From contig JAUXIU010000015.1 of assembly GCA_030620895.1 (NCBI GenBank), forward strand, positions 1-12,066: a DNA stretch of 12,066 nt, written 5' to 3'. Origin of the DNA: Deltaproteobacteria bacterium. Its GTDB lineage: Bacteria; Desulfobacterota; GWC2-55-46; S146-70; JAUXIU01. Every line of letters starts with the position of its first letter. The first letter of the stretch is position 1. Positions 6,884 to 12,066 of the stretch are shown here, piece after piece. The notes below the pieces were generated by a model, which was not told where the DNA came from, ran no database searches, and saw only the letters and a list, made by a program, of their open reading frames with translations. The translations under genes and the position numbers were made by a program.

Positions 6884-8080
6884 ATGAAATATATAATACT
6901 CATAGGCGACGGTATGGCAGACCATCCAATCGATGAGCTCGATGGAAAGACGCCCCTTGAGTTTGCAAAGACCCCGAATATGGATAGGCTTGCAAGGGAA
7001 GGGACGCTGGGCCTTGTAAAGACAATCCCGGATGGTTATCCACCGGGCAGTGATGTGGCCAACCTCAGTATACTGGGGTACGACCCTGAGAGATATTATA
7101 CTGGCAGATCCCCCCTGGAGGCTGCCAGTATTGGTATTGAACTGGAAAAAGATGATGTATCATTCAGGTGCAATCTGGTTAACCTCTCCCGGAAGGAGGG
7201 GAAGGTCATTATGAGTGATTACAGCGCGGGCCATATATCAACAGATGAGGCAAAAGAAGTTATATACGATCTGGATAAAGAGCTTACCAGAGAGGGTATA
7301 AGGTTCTATCCAGGCGTAGGGTATAGGCACTTGATGGTATGGAGAGGTGGCCCTGATGATATAGAGACAACGCCACCCCATGACATATCAGGCCAAGAAA
7401 TAAAAGAGTACCTTCCGAGGGGAGATGGTGCGGATAGACTCATAAATATAATAAATCGATCGCTGCACATTCTTAAGAATCATCCAGTTAACAGAATGAG
7501 AGAGAGTAATGGAAAGGCTCCGGCTAACTCCATATGGCTATGGGGGCAGGGTAGGGCGCCTGAAATGCCTAAAATGAAGGAGAGGTATGGTATAGACGGA
7601 TCCATAATATCCGCCGTAGACCTTATGAAGGGTCTTGGTATATACGCAGGTCTTAGAGTTGTTGAGGTGCCTGGGGTGACAGGATATATAGATACAAACT
7701 ACAAGGGGAAGGTGGAGTATGCACTGGGTGAGCTGAACGAAAGGGACTTGGTTTGTGTCCATGTGGAGGCACCTGATGAGGCTAGCCATAAAGGTAATCT
7801 CAAAGATAAAATAAAGGCGATAGAGGACTTTGACCGTGAGGTCGTTGGAAGGGTAATGGATTCTTTGAAGGCCTCTGAAGATTACAGGTTCTTGGTCCTG
7901 TGTGATCATGCAACACCTTTGTCCCTAAAAACGCACACGGATGAACCGGTCCCTTTTATCATCTATCCGCCAGTTGGAGACAAGGGGAAGGGTGCGTCGG
8001 TTTACAGTGAAGATGATGCGGGTAAGTCAGGATTCTTTATCAAAGAGGGTTACAGGCTCTTAGATCTGCTCCTTAAATAA
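6884..8080 (+). CDS. ApgM-like phosphoglycerate mutase family protein, proposed homoserine kinase
   Basis: This is a metal-dependent alkaline-phosphatase-superfamily protein of the archaeal-type 2,3-BPG-independent phosphoglycerate mutase family. Metal ligands are visible in IGDGMADHP (D9) near the start, and later in APDEASHKGN, CDHATP and LKTHTDEP. The phosphorylatable serine is S56 in PPGSDVANLSILGYDP. The 398 residues are typical. This branch (TIGR02535) has been proposed to be a homoserine kinase because it clusters with threonine genes in genomes lacking thrB. The order here, hom-thrC-this gene, fits that proposal and would complete the pathway. Ordinary glycolytic mutase activity remains possible, since sequence alone does not separate the two. 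MKYIILIGDGMADHP is the canonical start, but no Shine-Dalgarno sequence precedes it. Confidence 0.85.
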   Translation: MKYIILIGDGMADHPIDELDGKTPLEFAKTPNMDRLAREGTLGLVKTIPDGYPPGSDVANLSILGYDPERYYTGRSPLEAASIGIELEKDDVSFRCNLVNLSRKEGKVIMSDYSAGHISTDEAKEVIYDLDKELTREGIRFYPGVGYRHLMVWRGGPDDIETTPPHDISGQEIKEYLPRGDGADRLINIINRSLHILKNHPVNRMRESNGKAPANSIWLWGQGRAPEMPKMKERYGIDGSIISAVDLMKGLGIYAGLRVVEVPGVTGYIDTNYKGKVEYALGELNERDLVCVHVEAPDEASHKGNLKDKIKAIEDFDREVVGRVMDSLKASEDYRFLVLCDHATPLSLKTHTDEPVPFIIYPPVGDKGKGASVYSEDDAGKSGFFIKEGYRLLDLLLK

Positions 8081-8204
8081 TTTTAATGGGGACACATCCC
8101 ATTTTTGACGTACATGCTGAGGATATATAAGTAAAGAAATATAGGCTTGTTTTTCGAGGCAGAAAAGATGATTGTTAAAAAAATGGGATGTGTCCCTATT
8201 AAAA
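8081..8204. repeat. MITE/REP-like element with 26-bp terminal inverted repeats
   Basis: The left arm (8081-8106) and right arm (8179-8204) are complementary over 26 bp with one mismatch, which is a G-U pair in RNA. Each arm also contains a small internal hairpin, GGGA-CACA-TCCC on the left and its mirror on the right. This is the style of REP elements mobilised by IS200-like (RAYT) transposases. The inner 72 bp have no coding content I recognise. The element starts on the base after the apgM-like stop and ends 16 bp from the end of the convergent SUMF1 lipoprotein gene. Confidence 0.75.
8085..8106 (+). terminator. Terminator-like hairpin in the left arm of the inverted repeat
   Basis: AATGGG pairs with CCCATT around a 7-base loop, followed by TTT. 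The stem is short and the T-run modest. The position, five bases after the stop of the threonine block and ahead of a convergent operon, makes transcription termination plausible. Confidence 0.4.
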
Positions 8205-8220
8205 ATTAAAAGCTATCCTG

Positions 8221-9033
8221 TTACTTCTTTGACATGACACACCTGAAACCAACGTCATCCATACCTGAATCAGGCTTTGCGTAGTTACGGAAGGGTAACC
8301 TGTAGAAAAAATCGAAACCATAATGACCTATCCCCCCCCAGCCTCCTCCCCGTAGAACCTTATAGGTCTCACCATAGGCTTTATCCGAATATTGATTCCC
8401 AGGATAAGGTTTGTACCAGTTCATAGACCACTCAGACACATTCCCTGTCACGTCAAATACACCATAAGGACTAACATCCTCTTTAAAGTGACCAACAGGT
8501 TTTGTTCCACCATGGAGGCCTAAAGAGTTTGTCTTCTTCTCGTCAAATTCACTACCCCAAGGGAACCTTCTCCCATCCGTGCCCCTCGCAGCCTTCTCCC
8601 ACTCTGCCTCTGTGGGAAGCCTCTTGCCTCTCCATTTACAGTAGGTATCTGCATTGAACCATGAAACATATAAAACAGGATGGTCATCTGTCCCAGCTGG
8701 GTAGTTACCATTAACCCAATACTGAGGTGGTTTGTAGCTTATAGCGTTTATAAACTCTTTATACTGCCTGCTTGTAACCTCATACTTATCAATGTAGTAA
8801 TTATCAAGATTAACCTTTCCCTTTGGGTGCTCATTCAGGAATGGAGGCCTGACCATTCCAAATCTCTGTGCAAGCATTTCTTTATCAAGCTCATCACTCC
8901 CCATAATAAACTCACCTGCAGGGATGAGAATCATATCATGAGGAACCGCTTCCTTGCCTCTTTGCTGGCAGCCAGAAAAGAGGACAAGTGTCAATAAAAA
9001 AAGACTTATAGAAAAACAAGTCTTTGATTCCAT
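8221..9033 (-). CDS. SUMF1/FGE-domain lipoprotein
   Basis: The N-terminus is a lipoprotein signal (hydrophobic SISLFLLTLVLFSGC, lipidated Cys at residue 22), so the protein is anchored in a membrane facing the periplasm. The rest (about 33-270) is one formylglycine-generating-enzyme/sulfatase-modifying-factor domain: MILIPAGEFIMGS, IDKYEVTSRQYKEF, KRLPTEAEWEKAARG, FPWG, SPYGVFDVTGNVSEW and a C-terminal VGFRC. The segment that holds the two copper-binding cysteines of true FGE here reads LRGGGWGGIGHYGFDFFYR and has no cysteine, so FGE catalysis is unlikely; a binding or structural role is more probable. AAGGAGG lies seven bases before the ATG. It is the last gene of a minus-strand operon, 34 bp after a related diheme-SUMF1 gene. 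Confidence 0.85.
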   Translation of the reverse strand: MESKTCFSISLFLLTLVLFSGCQQRGKEAVPHDMILIPAGEFIMGSDELDKEMLAQRFGMVRPPFLNEHPKGKVNLDNYYIDKYEVTSRQYKEFINAISYKPPQYWVNGNYPAGTDDHPVLYVSWFNADTYCKWRGKRLPTEAEWEKAARGTDGRRFPWGSEFDEKKTNSLGLHGGTKPVGHFKEDVSPYGVFDVTGNVSEWSMNWYKPYPGNQYSDKAYGETYKVLRGGGWGGIGHYGFDFFYRLPFRNYAKPDSGMDDVGFRCVMSKK

Positions 9034-9067
9034 GGATTTACCTCCTTAAAAATCTTTACTGCACTTT

Positions 9068-10180
9068 TCACTTTACGTCCTTTACACACCTGAAACCAAA
9101 GTTGTTGTTTTTTGTATAGGGATTGAAAAATATCCTGTTGTAGGTAGGGGCACTTATACCACACTTATAGTATGTGCAATCATACCAGGACCCACCCCTT
9201 ACAATCCTATATCTCTCACCTTCATTTGGATCAGGATGTTTGTTCCCTGGATAAGCCAAATACCAGTCATCAATCCATTCAAAAACATTGCCTGCCATGT
9301 CATAGACCCCGTAAGGGCTCTTTCCATTCTCAAAACTCCCCACAGCCATTGTATCTTCCTTTCCATACTGAGGTGTGTTCCCTTTATTCATGTCAAACTT
9401 ATTCCCCCAGGGGAAAACCCTTCCATTCGTTCCCCTTGCAGTCTTTTCCCACTCTGCCTCAGTAGGCAACCTCTTGTCTTTCCACTCACAGTATGTTTTT
9501 GCAGAAAACCAATTTATATAAGTAACAGGATGATTCTCTTTATTTGAAGGAATCTTCCCAGCATTTTTCATCCAATGGTCAGGCATTTTATGGTCTGTAG
9601 CTTTAAAGAACTTCATATACTCCGTATTTGATACCTCGTACTTATCAATGAGGAAATCGGGAAGAGTTCTTTTATGCTCTGGGGCAGACTTAGGCCACCA
9701 ATCATTAGTACCCATAATAAACTCGCCAGCAGGGACAAGAACCATCTCTTTTGGAATATTATACTCCTTTTTTGTTTTTGTATCAGAAGTTTGTTTCACT
9801 TGTGCTAGATAATCAATATTGTGCTGCCTGTATGTCTTCGTTGCCTCATCCAAAGGTACCTTGTATCTTGCGTCTATATCAAGAAAGCGCTGACTGTAAT
9901 CGGCACTGTGGCACTGAAGACACTCAGGGTCTGAGGTATAATCAATGGCTGGCCTTCTATCTTTGGTATGGCAAACCGCACAGTTTGGTTCACCACTCTC
10001 CAGATACTCCACAGGGTAATCATCACCAGCCAGAACAGAATCCACAGGATATCTATTGTGAGAATCCTCTGCTGCAGTGTATCCGTTAAAACCTCCAAAA
10101 ATAAAGATGATTGCCAATGAGAAATATAAAACATATAAAAGAATATATCGATAAATGTACTTTATGGTTTTAGTTGTCAC
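9068..10180 (-). CDS. Membrane-anchored diheme c protein fused to a SUMF1/FGE domain
   Basis: A hydrophobic segment (about residues 12-29) exports the protein or anchors it. Two haem-c attachment sites follow, CAVCH (67-71) and CLQCH (87-91), then a linker (about 100-143), then a full SUMF1/FGE domain (about 144-370) with MVLVPAGEFIMGT, IDKYEVSNTEYMKF, KRLPTEAEWEKTARG, FPWGN, SPYGVYDMAGNVFEW and FGFRC. Unlike its downstream paralogue it keeps a C-x4-C pair (C335, C340, in RGGSWYDCTYYKC) near the site of the FGE copper cysteines, one residue further from GGS than in characterised FGEs. The start is GTG at 10180, and the gene overlaps the upstream cytochrome by 11 bp, which suggests coupled translation. 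It probably exchanges electrons with that cytochrome. Its substrate is unknown. Confidence 0.85.
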   Translation of the reverse strand: MTTKTIKYIYRYILLYVLYFSLAIIFIFGGFNGYTAAEDSHNRYPVDSVLAGDDYPVEYLESGEPNCAVCHTKDRRPAIDYTSDPECLQCHSADYSQRFLDIDARYKVPLDEATKTYRQHNIDYLAQVKQTSDTKTKKEYNIPKEMVLVPAGEFIMGTNDWWPKSAPEHKRTLPDFLIDKYEVSNTEYMKFFKATDHKMPDHWMKNAGKIPSNKENHPVTYINWFSAKTYCEWKDKRLPTEAEWEKTARGTNGRVFPWGNKFDMNKGNTPQYGKEDTMAVGSFENGKSPYGVYDMAGNVFEWIDDWYLAYPGNKHPDPNEGERYRIVRGGSWYDCTYYKCGISAPTYNRIFFNPYTKNNNFGFRCVKDVK

Positions 10181-10739
10181 CCGTTGCTCTTCTCGCTTTC
10201 TTTAAATTATTTGCCCTCTCTTTTATGTAGGCAATTACATTAAGCCTATTATCTACAGTTATTGTAGGTCCCCATGCTGGCATATCAAGTTGATAATTAC
10301 CTACTACACCATAGGTTATAATGTCAAAGATCTCCTGGTCTGTTTTCTGCAATATACTATCATCTTCAATAAAGCTGGGGGGAGATACCTTTAGACCAAT
10401 AACCATAACCCCATCCCCAAACCCCTTCTTCCCATGACAGAAAATACAGAACTTCACATACACCTCTTTACCTTTATCAGGATCACCTTTCCTGCTCCCA
10501 ATTAAGAATTTTCCCTCAGGCCCTGGCAGTATGACAGATATCTTTTTGCGTTTTTTGTATTCCATACCTTCTTTGTCGGAGGTTTCATCTCTTATGATTG
10601 GTATGTCGTTTCCAAGAAGGGGCCTTTCTGGTTTCCGCACCTCTCCACCCTGGAGTTTTTCATTGGAGAGGAGCAAAAGGAAAGCCACAAGAGGTATGAG
10701 TAAGAAGCGGAGTCTTTTATGAAATTTTAGATTAAACAT
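10170..10739 (-). CDS. Exported mono-haem cytochrome c
   Basis: The protein has 189 residues. A Sec-type signal (MFNLKFHKRLRFLLIPLVAFLLLLS) is followed by a low-complexity charged stretch (about 30-85). A class I cytochrome c domain comes next: GKEVYVKFCIFCHGKKGFGDG, with the haem site CIFCH (98-102) and a likely axial Met153 in LDMPAWG, and a final helix LNVIAYIKERA. It should be a periplasmic electron carrier, or membrane-attached if the signal is not cleaved. It is the first gene of the operon and overlaps the diheme-SUMF1 gene. No Shine-Dalgarno sequence precedes the ATG; the promoter at 10746-10775 would place the transcript start at or within a base or two of it, so translation is probably leaderless. 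Confidence 0.88.
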   Translation of the reverse strand: MFNLKFHKRLRFLLIPLVAFLLLLSNEKLQGGEVRKPERPLLGNDIPIIRDETSDKEGMEYKKRKKISVILPGPEGKFLIGSRKGDPDKGKEVYVKFCIFCHGKKGFGDGVMVIGLKVSPPSFIEDDSILQKTDQEIFDIITYGVVGNYQLDMPAWGPTITVDNRLNVIAYIKERANNLKKARRATGDN

Positions 10740-10745
10740 CTATAT

Positions 10746-10775
10746 ATTTTAAAACTCTGGACATAGGTTTGTCAA
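10746..10775 (-). promoter_or_regulatory. Sigma-70-type promoter of the cytochrome/SUMF1 operon
   Basis: Read on the minus strand, a perfect -35 TTGACA (10775-10770) is separated by 18 bp from TAAAAT (10751-10746), five of six matches to TATAAT. Transcription would start about six or seven bases further on, at the ATG at 10739 or the base before it. Confidence 0.65.
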
Positions 10776-11050
10776 GAAGTTAAAAAGAGGCAATGCATAT
10801 CATTTGATGATTGCTTAAAGATATTATTTTTTTTGGGAAGAAGATGGGCTGCTATCCGGTATACTTAAAAAGCGGAACCTTGAAATTCTTAAAGTACTGT
10901 TGACTACATGGGGAAGACAAATACAGGACCGGAATTCAGAAAAGAAGAATCTACTGGTTCGCATTTTTGATGTTTTTATCTGAAGTTTATAGTTCGATGT
11001 TTTTGTTTAGAAGCGCTATTTTTTTTAAAGCCCCTCTTGTAATACAGTCG
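10776..11050. other. Gap with a start-less open stretch, probably decayed coding sequence
   Basis: No complete gene is visible between the cytochrome promoter and the next minus-strand gene. On the + strand, 10819-10983 is open for 54 codons before TGA and reads coding-like (for example LLSGILKKRNLEILKVLL), but it has no usable start and no family I recognise. A degenerate direct repeat beginning GATGTTTTT (copies near 10969 and 10995) and an 8-base T-run near 11020 are the only other features I see. Confidence 0.35.
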
Positions 11051-11506
11051 CTAGATCTCTGTCCCGATATTATGTTTGGACAGATACTCTTTAATCAGGC
11101 TGCTTAGTTGATTTTCATCATTGCGGGAAAATAAGCCACTTGGAATATAAAGTACCGATCCTTCTTTATCACGAAATTCCCAGAGAGGGGGAGGAAAAAT
11201 TATTGTGCGCCTTTTATGTTTTGCGTATGACAGTGTCTTCCATGGCATCCCAAGGGAAACACCATGGCGGCTGGTGACCTTAATGCCTTTATCTACAATT
11301 TCTATTTCACTAATTGACGTTCGCTCAGAGAGCCATACGAGAAGAGTAATAACGACTGGAAGAGCTATAACAATTCTGTAGGTTGCCATGACCACGTCGC
11401 CCGAAAGTAGAATCTCTATTAATCGAGCAAAGAGTATCAGAAAGAGTGCAACTAAAAAAGGCTTAATAAGGGAACGTACTATATTCGATTTAAATTTATT
11501 CGCCAT
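11051..11506 (-). CDS. Two-helix membrane protein with a PH-like C-terminal domain
   Basis: Starting at ATG 11506 the protein has 151 residues (MANKFKSNIVRSLIKPF...). Two hydrophobic helices follow closely (VALFLILFARLIEILLSG and YRIVIALPVVITLLVWLS). A C-terminal soluble part of about 80 residues is rich in beta strands (ISEIEIVDKGIKVTS, MPWKTLSYAKHKRRTIIF, LYIPSGLF) and ends in a helix (LSSLIKEYLSKHN). This is the layout of small bacterial PH-domain (YcxB-like) membrane proteins, whose role is largely unknown. An open frame extends upstream to 11608, but a promoter at 11547-11575 lies inside that extension, so the shorter start is preferred; its ribosome site (GGG) is weak. It shows no evident functional link to its neighbours. 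Confidence 0.65.
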   Translation of the reverse strand: MANKFKSNIVRSLIKPFLVALFLILFARLIEILLSGDVVMATYRIVIALPVVITLLVWLSERTSISEIEIVDKGIKVTSRHGVSLGMPWKTLSYAKHKRRTIIFPPPLWEFRDKEGSVLYIPSGLFSRNDENQLSSLIKEYLSKHNIGTEI

Positions 11507-11546
11507 AAAAACCCAACGTATAATCAGATTACCTGTTCTGTTTTTA

Positions 11547-11575
11547 AATCTACACCTTTCGATAAGATCTGTCAA
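11547..11575 (-). promoter_or_regulatory. Promoter of the two-helix membrane protein
   Basis: On the minus strand, TTGACA (11575-11570) is followed after 17 bp by TAGATT (11552-11547), four of six matches to TATAAT. It would start transcription about 35 bases before ATG 11506. Confidence 0.5.
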
Positions 11576-11584
11576 TCGTTGACA
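11570..11584. promoter_or_regulatory. Palindrome over the -35 box (possible operator)
   Basis: TGTCAATCGTTGACA is a perfect 6-3-6 inverted repeat. Its left half is the -35 element of the minus-strand promoter, so a protein bound here would block that promoter. Its right half is also a TTGACA facing the + strand, but no convincing -10 follows there. Confidence 0.4.
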
Positions 11585-11767
11585 CAAGGGAAAAAGCGTA
11601 AAGATCATATCTCTCGTTTTTGTTTGCTACACACCATTCGGATCTTGGCAATATATTGGAACAGTGTCATAGAAACCCGTCTAATCACCAAACAACCTCC
11701 CCCTATATGCTCCATCAATGCCCCCCTAAAAAATCTACATTCTAATCTTCCTTTAACCTTCGATCCG
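11585..11767. other. Non-coding gap between divergent genes
   Basis: I see no supported gene here on either strand. The + strand frame that runs through it from 11579 is low-quality sequence that happens to be in frame with the real small gene at 11813. No clear hairpin or repeat stands out. Confidence 0.5.
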
Positions 11768-11773
11768 TATAAT
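11768..11773 (+). promoter_or_regulatory. Perfect -10 box before the small membrane peptide genes
   Basis: TATAAT lies 39 bases before ATG 11813. The sequence 16-18 bp upstream is a poor match to TTGACA, so the promoter may depend on an activator or another sigma factor. Confidence 0.5.
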
Positions 11774-11789
11774 GTTTATCAAGATAAAC
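11774..11789. promoter_or_regulatory. 16-bp perfect palindrome at the expected transcription start
   Basis: GTTTATCAAGATAAAC is an inverted repeat of two 7-bp arms with a 2-bp centre, directly abutting the TATAAT box. Overlap with +1 is a classic repressor-operator position. The same sequence could also form a small 5' hairpin in the mRNA. Confidence 0.5.
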
Positions 11790-11812
11790 TGAAAAATAAG
11801 GAGGTAAATAAA

Positions 11813-11911
11813 ATGACAAAGCAGGATAAGATAACAACACTCTTTGGCATAGGTTTGAATGTAGTCGTTATTGCAATCATTTTCTTCGCCGTAACAAACT
11901 ATATCGCTTAG
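11813..11911 (+). CDS. Small single-pass membrane peptide (32 aa)
   Basis: ATG 11813 follows a strong ribosome site (AAGGAGG at 11798-11804, eight bases before the ATG). The product has a short charged N-terminus (MTKQDK), then one long hydrophobic helix (ITTLFGIGLNVVVIAIIFF), and ends AVTNYIA. It probably sits as a single transmembrane helix with few residues outside the lipid. Such peptides are often accessory subunits of membrane complexes, but nothing here identifies a partner. The same frame is open upstream, but the ribosome site and the absence of coding character upstream mark this start. A second similar peptide gene follows 14 bp later, so they are probably one operon under the TATAAT box at 11768. 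Confidence 0.65.
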   Translation: MTKQDKITTLFGIGLNVVVIAIIFFAVTNYIA

Positions 11912-11925
11912 TAGAGAGGTAAACG

Positions 11926-12021
11926 ATGCGACATAAGTTGACGAGGGGAGATGTGATTACCATAGCGATAGTCTTTTCTTTAATCATTGCCTTTGTTGTA
12001 TACAACCTGATTATCCAGTAG
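11926..12021 (+). CDS. Small single-pass membrane peptide (31 aa)
   Basis: ATG 11926 is preceded by GAGAGGT six bases or so upstream. The product starts with a basic stretch (MRHKLTRGD) followed by one hydrophobic helix (VITIAIVFSLIIAFVVYNLI) and ends in IQ. Its design matches the preceding 32-residue peptide: a charged head with an aspartate just before the helix, one helix and almost no tail, so the two may be distant paralogues. The positive N-terminus predicts that end in the cytoplasm. It is too short for family assignment; the strong initiation signal and the tandem arrangement are the evidence that it is real. Confidence 0.6.
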   Translation: MRHKLTRGDVITIAIVFSLIIAFVVYNLIIQ

Positions 12022-12044
12022 TAGAGAGAAGGGAGGAAATAAAA

Positions 12045-12066
12045 ATGAAGAAGATAAATAATATAG
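12045..12066 (+). CDS. Start of a third gene in the small-peptide operon (cut by window edge)
   Basis: GGGAGG at 12031-12036 lies eight bases before ATG 12045, and the frame reads MKKINNI to the edge. The lysine-rich start suits a signal peptide or another small membrane protein, but seven residues cannot decide. It is 23 bp after the second peptide gene on the same strand and probably belongs to the same transcript. Confidence 0.5.

Noticed and set aside
9172..10134. Several + strand and alternative minus-strand frames of 86-112 codons within the diheme-SUMF1 gene
   Set aside because: All overlap a gene with two haem motifs and a complete domain in another frame; none shows a recognisable motif or ribosome site.
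11507..11608. 34-residue N-terminal extension of the two-helix membrane protein
   Set aside because: A recognisable promoter (11547-11575) lies inside it, so the extension would largely be untranscribed; ATG 11506 gives a better N-terminus.
11645..11660. Sigma-54-like TTGGCA...TTGG sequence upstream of the small peptide genes
   Set aside because: The spacing from GG does not lead to the required GC dinucleotide of the -12 element, and it lies far from the genes; a perfect TATAAT is closer.
11579..11812. Long N-terminal extension of the 32-residue membrane peptide
   Set aside because: The upstream sequence has no coding character, while a perfect ribosome site and ATG sit at 11798-11815; the TATAAT box also lies within the extension.

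Overview
The window looks like chromosome of a Gram-negative, cytochrome-c-based respiring bacterium with ordinary biosynthetic autonomy. KdsC implies lipopolysaccharide with Kdo. Lipoyl synthase and a threonine/alanine amino-acid block imply free-living metabolism. Three c-type haem motifs in two exported proteins imply periplasmic electron transfer. GC is moderate, and AGG/AGA and ATA codons are frequent. Nitrospirota, Desulfobacterota or an anammox-type planctomycete would all fit; nothing here decides between them, and this is an inference from gene content.

Layout. Bases 1-600 hold debris: the tail of a ribbon-helix-helix protein, a response-regulator gene broken by a frameshift and cut off before its output domain, and a possible tail of a small gene set among period-7 repeats. 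Bases 623-2985 hold three housekeeping genes on the + strand: kdsC, a TIGR04282 (DUF2064) sugar-transferase-like gene, and lipA. Bases 3180-8080 hold a + strand amino-acid block: an AlaC-type aminotransferase, hom, thrC and, after a short repeat-filled gap, an apgM-like gene of the type proposed to be the missing homoserine kinase. Together hom, the apgM-like gene and thrC would convert aspartate semialdehyde to threonine. A 124-bp inverted-repeat element (8081-8204) separates this block from a convergent minus-strand operon.

That operon (10739 down to 8221) starts from a strong promoter placed so that the mRNA would be nearly leaderless. It encodes an exported mono-haem cytochrome c, then a membrane-anchored protein with two CxxCH haem motifs fused to a formylglycine-generating-enzyme (SUMF1) domain, then a SUMF1-domain lipoprotein. 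It is the most unusual coding content here. From 11051 to the end there is a two-helix membrane protein (minus strand) and, divergently, a run of tiny single-helix membrane peptides with excellent ribosome sites. The peptides lie behind a perfect TATAAT box with a perfect palindrome over the expected transcription start.

A recurring theme is short tandem arrays in the gaps between genes. They keep a fixed 7-bp period (9-bp in one case) while the unit sequence differs at every locus. Two of them are paired in opposite orientation so that the transcript could fold into a long hairpin. I found no tRNA, rRNA, CRISPR array or transposase gene.
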